Part shown: positions 36,501 to 45,075 of the stretch, one piece after another
Position numbering within the stretch: position 1 is the first letter of the stretch
How the letters are laid out: every line of letters starts with the position of its first letter
Assembly: GCA_029856235.1 (NCBI GenBank)
Contig: JAHQWP010000036.1
Location: 1 to 51,906 of the forward strand
DNA: 51,906 nucleotides
From: Promethearchaeia archaeon
Lineage (GTDB): Archaea > Asgardarchaeota > Lokiarchaeia > Sigyniarchaeales > SOKP01
Reading direction: 5' to 3'
Program-made: the position numbers and the translations under genes
The notes under the pieces: generated by a model
The model's database searches: none
The model's input: the letters and a program-made list of their open reading frames with translations, nothing else
What the model was told of the DNA's origin: nothing

Positions 36501-37004
36501 CTTTTTCCTAACGTAATCAGCTATTAACACACATAAAGCGGCCGTTGTCCCTCCTGCAGCTCTAATAGGTCCAGCAAAGTACAATGACAGATATTTATTG
36601 TGGTGGCGATCCTCTCGTATTAAAATTTTAGAAATCCCTTCAAGTGGAGCACTAACAACACCCATCGTTTTTATTGCAAGTCCTACTCGTATTGCTCTCT
36701 CAACTCTCTCTTCAAGGGAGTCAATAATTCCAATTTTCTGCTCAAGTATGTCAGAAACTACTTGAAATACTATTTCATCTTCAGATTTACCTAAATTTTT
36801 TAATTTTCTTATTAATTTAGCAACTCCTAAAGGGCCCACGAGTTTTTCAACTCTTCCCGCCAAATCTTTAGCTTGTGGAGATTCTACGAAGATTTCAGGA
36901 TCCAACCCTTTTTGCCGAGCAAATTCAGCAATTTCGTAACACTCATCTACATCTTTTTGCAAGTTAGAAAAATATTCCTCTGTTTCTTCGCTCATTTCTA
37001 CCAT
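33570..37004 (-). CDS. polC: DNA polymerase D large (catalytic) subunit DP2
   Basis: About 1144 residues. Catalytic core signature [22 protein letters not shown] with the invariant Asp pair, preceded by [21 protein letters not shown]. Near the N-terminus are [24 protein letters not shown] and [21 protein letters not shown]. Zinc sites ([37 protein letters not shown] and, near the end, [14 protein letters not shown]...CPKCGNK) are intact. No intein, although many PolD2 genes carry one. The open frame reaches a GTG at 37016; the ATG at 37004 (or 36995) is more likely. DP1 is divergent 256 bases away. Confidence 0.97.
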   Translation of the reverse strand: [1144 protein letters not shown]

Positions 37005-37272
37005 AATACAGCTCACTTCATAGTTACTAAAATACAGTTTATACAGAAAACTAGATACATAAAGTTAAATTCTTACTTCGAAAATAAAATATTTTATTAA
37101 TAGGTTAGTTGAACAGTATTATAAGAACTTGGGGAGATTTACAGTTTATAATGAAAGTATGAGAATTGATACACCCTCCTAATACTTAAAAAAATTTGTT
37201 TGTTCTTTAATAATAAACAATTTAATTGTATTATTTCATAAATATAATAATTCTATTCTGGATAAGAGTGAT

Positions 37273-39036
37273 TTGAAGACCAAGATATCTGAGCAGAAAC
37301 AAGTAATTCTAAAAAAATTAGTTAATTCTGGTATTAACATTAGCCCCAAAATGTTAGAGTGTGTATTAAATCTCGACAATCCGATGAAAAAGGTAAACAT
37401 CCTTATTAAGGAAACTAGCTTTATTCCTTCATTTAAAAGCCATTTAACGGAAACCGTTGTTAATGAAATATCAAATGAAGAATTACAAAAAGCTTTAAAG
37501 CGAGCGTTAACTAAACATCTTTCTCTGCCTTTGAAAGAGGAAGCTCAAAGTAAGGTCAATGTTAGCCAAAATGAATCAATTGCAGAAAATTTCAAACAAG
37601 AAGTTGTTCCTATGAAAGTGGGACAAATTGTCAATCCTTCTATACCTGAAATAATAAACCGTGACATTCCTAAATCCTCGCCAGTAATAAAAACACTATC
37701 AAAAAAACACACACCTAAAATCCACGAATCGACGAAGTCAGCCTTTGCGTTTAAACCTGTTGCAAAGGATTACGATTTTCAAATTGAGATTATAAGTGAT
37801 CCTACCGGGAAATTATATACAAACGGGGGATATGAAGATTTTTACGAATTAACACTCGATAAATACAACAAACTCCGAAATCTCATGAGAAAAAGACCCG
37901 AAGCAAGCTCAGCAACGAATATTAATAATATTTATAGATTATCAAGTAGTGTAGAAATTTCTACAGTAGGTTTAGTGGAAGGAGTGCGTCAAACCAAAAA
38001 AGGGAATTTTTTACTAACTTTAGAGGATTTAACTGGAAAAATTAGTGTTTTAATTCAAAATAACTCTAATAATTTGGAATATGTCAATATTATTGAGAGA
38101 ACTTTCAACGATCAGATGCTATTTGTCAAGGGTTCATATAACCCTGGTGAAGATGGAAGAAAAGGCATAATTTTTGCTAATTATATTTCAAAAATCGATA
38201 TTCCAACTGATTTTGAACCAAATTTTTCTCCTGATCCTTTGTCTATTGCATTAATCTCTGATACTCACATCGGAAGTAAAGAATTTGAAGCAGATTTATT
38301 CAACAAGTTTCTAAAATTTTTAAACGGGAAAAGTAATAATAAGATTTTAAGAGAAAATGCTGCAAAAATAAAATATCTCGTCATTAATGGTGATTTAGTT
38401 GATGGTATAGGTATTTATCCAAATCAAAAAGAAGATTTAATTATATCAGATATTTTTAAACAGTTCAAAAAAGCTTCAGAGCTATTATCAGAAATTCCTG
38501 ATTATATTAAGGTCTTTTATGTTTCTGGCAACCATGAACCTGTTAGAAACGCAATACCTCGACCAGCGGTACCCAAAAAATATTGTGAAGAATTAATAAA
38601 TTTAGGAATTAAATGTTTGGGTAATCCTTCTATTATAAAAACTCACAATGTTAATACATTGATATATCATGGAGAAAGTATGCATGATATAAATAGATTA
38701 ATTCATGATTTAGACATTAACAAACCTATTGAAACTATGAAAGAGTTTCTTATTTGTAGACACCTTGCTCCAGTTTTTGGTGAAAAAACACAAATAGCTC
38801 CTATTAATAACGATCTACTTGTGTTAGATAAGATTCCAGATATTTTTCATACTGGACATATTCACATTAATGGAATGGGAAAATATCGGAATGTAACACT
38901 TGTTAATTCTGGATGTTTTCAAGCTCAAACTGATTTTATGAGAAGTTTTGGAATAATTCCCACTCCTGGTATTGTACCGATAATAGAACTTGATTCATTG
39001 AATTATTTCCAATTAGACTTTAAAAAAATCGATTAA
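37273..39036 (+). CDS. polB: DNA polymerase D small subunit DP1 (proofreading exonuclease)
   Basis: A 587-residue protein. After a long low-complexity N-terminal part (about 1-170) come an OB-fold (about 225-315, with SVEISTVGLVEGVR) and a calcineurin-like phosphoesterase domain, the 3'-5' exonuclease: SDTHIG, NGDLVDGIG, SGNHEP, HGESMHDI and HTGHIHING are all present. The start codon is TTG at 37273; no ATG is close enough upstream. It is divergent from DP2 and followed 71 bases later by the DUF2240-like gene, then by cdc6. Confidence 0.96.
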   Translation: MKTKISEQKQVILKKLVNSGINISPKMLECVLNLDNPMKKVNILIKETSFIPSFKSHLTETVVNEISNEELQKALKRALTKHLSLPLKEEAQSKVNVSQNESIAENFKQEVVPMKVGQIVNPSIPEIINRDIPKSSPVIKTLSKKHTPKIHESTKSAFAFKPVAKDYDFQIEIISDPTGKLYTNGGYEDFYELTLDKYNKLRNLMRKRPEASSATNINNIYRLSSSVEISTVGLVEGVRQTKKGNFLLTLEDLTGKISVLIQNNSNNLEYVNIIERTFNDQMLFVKGSYNPGEDGRKGIIFANYISKIDIPTDFEPNFSPDPLSIALISDTHIGSKEFEADLFNKFLKFLNGKSNNKILRENAAKIKYLVINGDLVDGIGIYPNQKEDLIISDIFKQFKKASELLSEIPDYIKVFYVSGNHEPVRNAIPRPAVPKKYCEELINLGIKCLGNPSIIKTHNVNTLIYHGESMHDINRLIHDLDINKPIETMKEFLICRHLAPVFGEKTQIAPINNDLLVLDKIPDIFHTGHIHINGMGKYRNVTLVNSGCFQAQTDFMRSFGIIPTPGIVPIIELDSLNYFQLDFKKID

Positions 39037-39107
39037 ATTTATCTAATTAACTAATTAATAGGTGTATTAAAATAAACTTCTCAATCCCGCGCAATAATTA
39101 TTCTGAA

Positions 39108-39755
39108 ATGACTCTCTATATCTGGAAAATTATTGAACTCCCATTTATATCTACAAGTGATTTAGCCTACAAAATATCTTTCGAATTATTTCTCTTCTCT
39201 CCTAAGGATGCAAAAGAATTCATTAAGAAGGCAATTCACAACGGTTTACTAATAGTAGGGGATAATAACAAACTTAGCCTTTCAGATGATTTAGCTCTTG
39301 AGTTAAAGAATTGGCATAAAAAAAGAAGGGTAGAAATTTCAAAAAAAGTTAATAAAACTAAGAGTATAACACAATATACAGAAAAATTTAAGAAAAATGA
39401 TTCGAATAAGTTCAATATATTATTAAAAGCTTTTTTAGATTCAGGTACTATCAATAGAGCCGTGCTAGTTTCAGATAGTGCTATCACACTCCGTATAATT
39501 GAGCCTCAAGGTAAAATTATTAAAGCTGAAGTTCAAGGTTCTCGAAAAATTCCCTATCTTATTGAAATCTCCACTATTGAAAAGGTTTTAAAACACGATT
39601 GTCACGATTTTAAAACCAAAAGAGTTCAAAATAAAAAATTCTGTAAACACTTAGCCAAATTATTTCTACTACTTAAAGAAAGGGATGAAAAAGGAGCAAC
39701 TACTCTTCTTGAAAATATAGCTAAAGATATTAATAAGTGGGAGTTTGTAATCTAA
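39108..39755 (+). CDS. DUF2240-like / SWIM-motif protein of the PolD-Cdc6 cluster
   Basis: A 215-residue protein. Residues 1-60 fit a winged-helix pattern (LYIWKIIELPFISTSDL, then NGLLIVGDNNKLSLSD), similar to archaeal DUF2240 proteins. Residues 150-190 have a probable zinc site of SWIM type: H163-x-C165 and C179-x-H181 (HDC ... FCKHLAKLFLLL), with His in place of the first Cys of the CxC-x(n)-CxH signature. SWIM domains bind DNA or proteins. It lies between DP1 (same strand) and cdc6 (convergent, stops overlapping by 4 bases), suggesting a replication or repair role. Function inferred. Confidence 0.6.
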   Translation: MTLYIWKIIELPFISTSDLAYKISFELFLFSPKDAKEFIKKAIHNGLLIVGDNNKLSLSDDLALELKNWHKKRRVEISKKVNKTKSITQYTEKFKKNDSNKFNILLKAFLDSGTINRAVLVSDSAITLRIIEPQGKIIKAEVQGSRKIPYLIEISTIEKVLKHDCHDFKTKRVQNKKFCKHLAKLFLLLKERDEKGATTLLENIAKDINKWEFVI

Positions 39756-41074
39756 ATTAATTTTTTAAAAACGATATTCTTAATCTTAACCTTGTCGGTT
39801 TGGAGTATTATGGGTTTATAATCTAACAATTTATAATCTTTTATTTTTTTATTTTGGGATAATACTCGTTCTACTACCCCACGTTCGATATCAAGTTTTA
39901 TGATTTTAGTTCGCCCATAATGCCCCATTGACCTTGTATTTGCAATAATTATTCCCGATAAAGTTAGTTCGTTAATATAGTCGCTAATTCTTCTACGCGA
40001 TAATTGTTTCAAGCCCGGAATTTTGCTAGATAGTTCTGAGTGAACTTCGTATATGTCTCCCGAGGTGATTACATGTCCTTTGGTAAATCTAGATAATAAG
40101 TAAATTGCTGTCAGAGTTAATTGGGTTTGAAGAGGCATTGAAAAGATATATTCAACAATGTGGTCTTTATCTATATCTTTTTGAGCTTTTTCAACATGAT
40201 TTTCAGTAATTTTCTTACTTTGATTTCTTTCCGCAATCTCTCCTGCTTTTCTTAATAATTGAAGAGCTTTTCTTGCATCGCCGTGTTCTTTGGCAGCAAA
40301 ACCTGCACACAACTTCACTACGCCATTATCAATGACATCCTCAATAAATGCTATCTCAGCTCTTTGCTTGAGTATTTCTGCCAATTGATTTGCGTCATAA
40401 GGGTGGAAAACGATAGGCTCCTCTTCTTCTAAATTAGAAGTAACTCTCGAATCTAGGCATTCCATAAATTTCAACTTATTAGATATTCCGATAACACTTG
40501 TTCTACATAAGTCTAAATTTTCATTGAGCCTTGTTAAATTATAGAGGATTTCATTTCCTCCTTTCTTCTCTATTAAAATATCGATTTCATCTAATACAAG
40601 AAAACAAATGCTGTTTTTGATTAATTGATCCAAAAGTCCAAGTAATTTCTTCAGTATAACATCTTTGGGTAAACCAGTTGCGGGAATTTTCTCTTTTCCA
40701 ACGATTGTATTATAAATATGAGCCAAAATTCGGTAGGGGGTCGATACTACTGTGCAATTGATGTATACCCACCAAGGTGGATTGTTAGTACAGTGTTGAG
40801 CTAGTTTTTGAGATATGTATCTTACAGTTGCTGTTTTCCCCGTACCTGTCATCCCATAGCATAAGAGATTAGGTGGTACATCTCCTTTTAAAGCACACGC
40901 TGTTATGCCTGCAATTTTTTCTATCTCGGAGTTTCGGTGTGGTAATTCGTTAGGAATAAATGATGGTTCGAGAGCTTCCCTATTTTTAAAAAGTTTTGGA
41001 CCCTTTAAATAATTTTGATAAAATTTATCAATGTTAAAAGAATACATACCTTTATCATTTTGATTCGTCAACAC
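39752..41074 (-). CDS. cdc6: Orc1/Cdc6 replication initiator
   Basis: A 440-residue AAA+ initiator that binds origin DNA and loads MCM. Walker A YGMTGTGKTATVRY, Walker B FLVLDEIDIL, sensor 1 VIGISNKLKFMECL and sensor 2 AKEHGDARKALQLLRKAGEIA (RKAL) are visible. A C-terminal winged helix (about 335-420) supplies DNA binding. Starts at GTG 41074; an ATG at 41047 is alternative. A candidate mini origin-recognition box lies 20 bases upstream. Confidence 0.95.
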   Translation of the reverse strand: MLTNQNDKGMYSFNIDKFYQNYLKGPKLFKNREALEPSFIPNELPHRNSEIEKIAGITACALKGDVPPNLLCYGMTGTGKTATVRYISQKLAQHCTNNPPWWVYINCTVVSTPYRILAHIYNTIVGKEKIPATGLPKDVILKKLLGLLDQLIKNSICFLVLDEIDILIEKKGGNEILYNLTRLNENLDLCRTSVIGISNKLKFMECLDSRVTSNLEEEEPIVFHPYDANQLAEILKQRAEIAFIEDVIDNGVVKLCAGFAAKEHGDARKALQLLRKAGEIAERNQSKKITENHVEKAQKDIDKDHIVEYIFSMPLQTQLTLTAIYLLSRFTKGHVITSGDIYEVHSELSSKIPGLKQLSRRRISDYINELTLSGIIIANTRSMGHYGRTKIIKLDIERGVVERVLSQNKKIKDYKLLDYKPIILQTDKVKIKNIVFKKLI

Positions 41075-41382
41075 TTAATCCCACCATATTCATTGTTTCC
41101 ACTCGAAATGATCACTAGAATAATATTTCGATTCCGCAATATTTAAACTTGATTATTAATCGAAAAACTAAAGATAATTTGTTAAAGCTTTAATATGTTA
41201 TTCTCAATTTATCAGATTAGCTACGATTAGATCGATAGTTTATAATATTATTGTCGGGACTTTAAAAGATAATTATTTAGGAAGCAATATTATTAAGGGT
41301 TTAGTAGAACTAATTATATTTGCAAAAATTTAATTTCAATCTAAAATTTACCAATCTAATTTTTATAATCATAGGAACTATT
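41075..41382. other. 308-base non-coding region between cdc6 and carS; possible origin region
   Basis: Divergent gap, AT-rich. It contains the candidate origin-box sequence at 41094-41110, runs such as AATATTTAAACTTGATTATTAAT (TATA-like for cdc6 about 41140), and a TATA-like TTTATAATC before carS. No ORF or tRNA is seen. Confidence 0.5.
41094..41110 (+). promoter_or_regulatory. Candidate mini origin-recognition box (ORB-like)
   Basis: GTTTCCACTCGAAATGA reads on the other strand as a TCGAGTGGAAAC core, close to the archaeal mini-ORB (CCAGTGGAAAC-like). It sits 20 bases before the cdc6 start codon, where Cdc6-binding sites often occur. Only one copy is seen, so this may be an autoregulation site and not an origin. 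Confidence 0.35.
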
Positions 41383-42156
41383 ATGTCAACGCATAATAAA
41401 AAGGGAGATATTAATAGGAGAGATGTAAGGCTTGCGATATTTTTGACGATATTTTTCATGAGTCTGCTCTTTTTTAACTTTCTGGTTATTTCTATCTTAT
41501 TTAGCTGGGCTGATTGGTTAGCAACCCTTATTTTTAGTGTACTTTTTATCGTTCCCGCGTATTTTTCAAACGCAGGAATGGTTATTGTTGGTGGTGGTAA
41601 ACCTATAGATGGGGGGAACTTTTGGCGTGATGGACGCAGAATATTAGGAGATCATAAAACCATTTCAGGATTTGTTAAAGGACCATTATATATTGGTATT
41701 CCATTGAGTTGCGGTTTATTTTTATTATTTTTATTGTTGTGGCCTGCTATACAACAGATTCCAATAGAGGGAGCTTCAACTGGAGTATATATATTATACT
41801 CTGAGATGTTTTATTATGAATATTATTTTATAGGTGGACCAATACCGATTGGAATACTAATGATATTGTTTAGGATTATCTTTTGCTCATACGGTGCTGC
41901 TTTTGGAGATTTAGCAGGTTCATTTCTTAAAAGAAGATTTGATATAAAAAGCGGAGCTCCCTTTTGGGTCGTAGATCAATTAGATTTTGCTGTAGGAGCT
42001 CTGATCTTTGCTATAATTCCTGCTATCTTTTTTCCAGGATTTTACTTAATTCCTGATATTAATATTATAATACTCCTCCTAATTCTGACGCCCTCTGTTA
42101 GCCTTATTGCTAATACTATTGCTTATCTCGTAAATATCAAAGAAGTTCCCTGGTAG
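41383..42156 (+). CDS. carS: CDP-archaeol synthase
   Basis: A 257-residue membrane enzyme (start ATG at 41383; the frame is open 21 codons upstream to a TTG but the ATG is placed better behind a TATA-like TTTATAATC) that transfers CMP from CTP to unsaturated archaetidic acid to form CDP-archaeol for ether lipid synthesis. The CDP-alcohol-synthase signature is intact: PAYFSNAGMVIVGGG, PIDGGNFWRDGRRILGDHKT, and later YGAAFGDLAGSFLKRRFDIK with the terminal DQLDF. About five membrane helices. It shows this organism makes archaeal ether lipids. Confidence 0.93.
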   Translation: MSTHNKKGDINRRDVRLAIFLTIFFMSLLFFNFLVISILFSWADWLATLIFSVLFIVPAYFSNAGMVIVGGGKPIDGGNFWRDGRRILGDHKTISGFVKGPLYIGIPLSCGLFLLFLLLWPAIQQIPIEGASTGVYILYSEMFYYEYYFIGGPIPIGILMILFRIIFCSYGAAFGDLAGSFLKRRFDIKSGAPFWVVDQLDFAVGALIFAIIPAIFFPGFYLIPDINIIILLLILTPSVSLIANTIAYLVNIKEVPW

Positions 42157-42161
42157 GTTTC

Positions 42162-42677
42162 TCACAAACTTACAACTTCACACTTAATTTTTACTTGAAA
42201 CCCTTGGTAATCTGCGAATTTAACATAACTTTCGAAGATAGTATTTATAGCTTTTATATAATCACCATTACAACCTATTGCTATTCCTCGTTCTTCGAAG
42301 GAGAGAAACCCTACAATAATTAAGATCTGCCCAGTGTTAAGATTTCTTTCTATTCTTATTCTATGAATATATGGATCGGGGAAAAAACCAAAAACTAAAT
42401 TAATTAAAACACTTTCTTCCCGAACAAACACAATTCTCCTACTTCGAAATTTCTTTCTTAGATACGGTAATTTTGATTTCGCTTCAAAATACATTCCATT
42501 ATCAAGAAAGAAAAACACAATATCTTTAATAATAATAACATTTCTCGGGAAAATCTTAGTAGAATCGTAGAAGAAGTGAAAGAGTAATAGTTCTTTATTT
42601 GAGAATTTCTTTATAACGGATAATTTCTGATAAAAAAGCAAATCATCAATAAATGAATTATGAGTCGTACTCAACAT
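42162..42677 (-). CDS. NusA-like KH-domain RNA-binding protein
   Basis: A 171-residue protein. The second half (about 85-171) matches the archaeal NusA pattern: LINLVFGFFPDPYIHRIRIER, then QILIIVGFLSFEERGIAIGCNGDYIKAI (the GxIG-x-x-G KH loop, here AIGCNGDY) and a terminal VKIKCEVV strand. The first half is unlike bacterial NusA N-domains but is common in being shortened or divergent in archaea. It would bind nascent or structured RNA, probably in transcription elongation. It lies far from the RNA polymerase genes and converges with carS. Confidence 0.65.
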   Translation of the reverse strand: MLSTTHNSFIDDLLFYQKLSVIKKFSNKELLLFHFFYDSTKIFPRNVIIIKDIVFFFLDNGMYFEAKSKLPYLRKKFRSRRIVFVREESVLINLVFGFFPDPYIHRIRIERNLNTGQILIIVGFLSFEERGIAIGCNGDYIKAINTIFESYVKFADYQGFQVKIKCEVVSL

Positions 42678-42797
42678 ATAATTAAGAATTCAGACCTACT
42701 ATTTTAAACTCCTAAGAAAATTAAATTGACCACCAAAAGATTTATTTTTAAACAAGACTATTTAAAGTAAATCTATACTGAAAATAATACAATTCAT

Positions 42798-43235
42798 ATG
42801 AAAAAAGCCGGATTTGAGTTTAGAGAGCATACTGCAGATGTTCAGGTGAGAAGTTGGGGACCATCATTAGAAGAAGCTTTTTCGCAAGCAGCTTATAGTT
42901 TAATGGCGACTATAACACCAAATTTAAAAATTATAACTCCTAAAATCGAAAAAAAAATAATCATTGAATCAATGGACAAAAAAGCCCTTTTAGTTGATTT
43001 TCTCTCTGAATTTTTGTATATTTTTGATGTACATGAGCTTGTTTTTAGTAAAATACATATAACTAAAATTGAAAAATACAACGACAATTATAAACTTAAA
43101 GCCACTCTCAAAGGCGAAAAATTCGATTTTGCTAAGCACGAAATTGGAATTGAAGTTAAGGCTATAACTTATTCTTTCTTAAATATTGAAGAAAAACATG
43201 ATAGCACATTAATAGATATAGTATTCGATATTTAA
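42798..43235 (+). CDS. Archease
   Basis: A 145-residue protein that activates RtcB and allows GTP-dependent guanylylation. Family motifs: FREHTADVQVRSWGPSLEEAF at the start (the conserved EHTAD metal site), LLVDFLSEFLYIFD in the middle and KAITYSFLNI near the end (metal-binding Lys/Asp region). Its partner RtcB is encoded convergently 220 bases away. Confidence 0.95.
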   Translation: MKKAGFEFREHTADVQVRSWGPSLEEAFSQAAYSLMATITPNLKIITPKIEKKIIIESMDKKALLVDFLSEFLYIFDVHELVFSKIHITKIEKYNDNYKLKATLKGEKFDFAKHEIGIEVKAITYSFLNIEEKHDSTLIDIVFDI

Positions 43236-43388
43236 TTAAAAATTTAATCTGTTTATTTAGGCTTACTTATCTTGTTTCTAAATTAGTTGAGTTTAGATCA
43301 TTATCAGTGTTAATCATTTTTAAATATAATTAGATTAAAAGGGGGATTTTAATACCTGGAACTGCAGAAATATTTCCGTTGGCATAAA

Positions 43389-43403
43389 ACTACTTTAAGT
43401 AGT
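43389..43403. repeat. Short palindromic hairpin between archease and rtcB
   Basis: ACTACT and AGTAGT flank a 3-base loop (TTA). It is followed on the plus strand by a T-rich run (CATATTTTTATTTTCATTTTTT) and could terminate the archease transcript. The rest of the 220-base convergent gap has no gene I can support. Confidence 0.45.
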
Positions 43404-43455
43404 CATATTTTTATTTTCATTTTTTATCAAAATTTATTTTAGGAGAAAAGAAAAA

Positions 43456-44928
43456 TTAACCCTTTACAACCCCTATTGGAACTAATCTTACTATTTTTTC
43501 AACGATTCCAAGATCGTGACTTACTTGCACTACTTGATCTATATCTTTATATGCCCCCGGAGCTTCTTCAGCAATAATTTTAGGAGAAGCAGCTTTTACT
43601 ACAATTCCTCTTTTATTTAAATCTTCTTTAATCTTCGAACCCCAGTATAGTTTTGTAGCCTTAGACCTTGACATTACTCGACCAGATCCATGAGCGGTAG
43701 ATCCAAAAGAAAGATCCATGGCTTTTGGTCTTCCAACGCACAGATAGGAAGCCGATCCCATAGTACCTGGGATTAAAGCAGGTTGACCAATACCTTTATA
43801 ATCAATAGGCAGATCTGGATGCCCTGGTGGAAACGCTCTAGTCGCCCCTTTTCTGTGAACATTTAACTTCATTTTTTTTCCGTCTACTTCATGTTCTTCA
43901 ATTTTTAAGATATTATGGCAAACACCATAAATCAAATTAAAATCCAGATTGTCTATACTCTTTTTAAAATGCTCTTGGAAAGATTCTCGTAGCCAATGCG
44001 TAATTAATTGACGATTATTAAAACCAAAATTTGCCGCACATGCCATGCTTTGTAAATATTTTACTGCTTCTGGAGTATTAGCTGGAACACACGCCAATTC
44101 TCGATCTGGAACTTTTATTTTATATTTTTTCATTGCCTGTTCGACATTTCGCAAAGAATCTGTGCATACTTGATGACCAAGAGCTCGAGAGCCAGTATGA
44201 ACCATGACTGTTACTTGATCTTTATTAAAAATTCCTAGTTTTTTAGCAATACTTTCGTTATAAATAGTATCTACTTTTTGAATTTCAAGAAAATGATTAC
44301 CACTTCCTAATGAGCCTAATTGCTTTATCGCTCTTTGCTTAGCTTTTTGGGAAATTAACGTCGAATCGGCGTTTTTCAAAAATCCATTTTCTTCACAATG
44401 TTCAATATCTTCTTTAATTGCATAATCGTTGTCAAGTGCCCAATTTAAGCCATTATCCAAAACATCGTCTAACTCCGAATAATTTATGTTCAATTTTCCC
44501 TTACTTCCTAATCCTGATGGAATATTGTGAAAAATAGTGTTTAATAAACTCGGAATCGATTTTTTTACTTCTTCAAACTGAAGATTTGTTCTTAACAATC
44601 TTACACCGCAATTTATATCGTAACCTACTCCTCCCGGTGATATCATGCCTGTCTCGGCATCTGTTCCAGCAACACCTCCTATACAAAACCCATAACCTTG
44701 ATGAGCATCAGAAAGAGCGATAGCGTGCTTCTGAATGCCGGGGAGACACGCAACATTACAAATTTGATCAAGCGTTCTGTCATTTTTAATCTTTTCTAAG
44801 ATATAAGCGTTAGCATAAATACGCACAGGCACATTCATTTGAAACTTTTCGATTTTACCTTCTACTCGCGCCATTAATGCTTTTTGCGGAATTTCATAGA
44901 TGTTATCGGCAACTTTATTCACGTTCAT
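43456..44928 (-). CDS. rtcB: RNA-splicing ligase RtcB
   Basis: A 490-residue 3'-phosphate/5'-hydroxyl RNA ligase that joins tRNA exons after intron removal. Metal and GMP sites are visible: GGVGYDINCGVRLLRT, SLGSGNHFLEI, MVHTGSRALGHQV, HNILKIEEHEVDG, GIGQPALIPGTMGSASYLC and the guanylated His in GSTAHGSGRVMSRSKA. Length is standard and there is no intein, though RtcB genes often have one. Together with archease it makes the ligation machinery that the intron-containing tRNA-Thr of this window needs. Confidence 0.96.
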   Translation of the reverse strand: MNVNKVADNIYEIPQKALMARVEGKIEKFQMNVPVRIYANAYILEKIKNDRTLDQICNVACLPGIQKHAIALSDAHQGYGFCIGGVAGTDAETGMISPGGVGYDINCGVRLLRTNLQFEEVKKSIPSLLNTIFHNIPSGLGSKGKLNINYSELDDVLDNGLNWALDNDYAIKEDIEHCEENGFLKNADSTLISQKAKQRAIKQLGSLGSGNHFLEIQKVDTIYNESIAKKLGIFNKDQVTVMVHTGSRALGHQVCTDSLRNVEQAMKKYKIKVPDRELACVPANTPEAVKYLQSMACAANFGFNNRQLITHWLRESFQEHFKKSIDNLDFNLIYGVCHNILKIEEHEVDGKKMKLNVHRKGATRAFPPGHPDLPIDYKGIGQPALIPGTMGSASYLCVGRPKAMDLSFGSTAHGSGRVMSRSKATKLYWGSKIKEDLNKRGIVVKAASPKIIAEEAPGAYKDIDQVVQVSHDLGIVEKIVRLVPIGVVKG

Positions 44929-45075
44929 ATTATCTGTACTAGTGATAACATTTTCATAAATCTTATGATTAATCGTCTTAACACGATTTTAATCAATAAA
45001 CTGAGAAAAAAGTGAATTCCTTTCTATTATATCATTAAAACTTTAAAAAACAAACTAAAAAACGCAAAAGGGTGT

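Noticed and set aside
37017-37272. Origin boxes between DP1 and DP2.
   Set aside because: No GTGGAAAC-type core or repeat is seen; only TATA-like promoter runs.
41320-41382. A 21-codon N-terminal extension of carS from a TTG start.
   Set aside because: The extension is not part of the conserved CarS fold, and the ATG at 41383 sits at the right distance from a TATA-like element.
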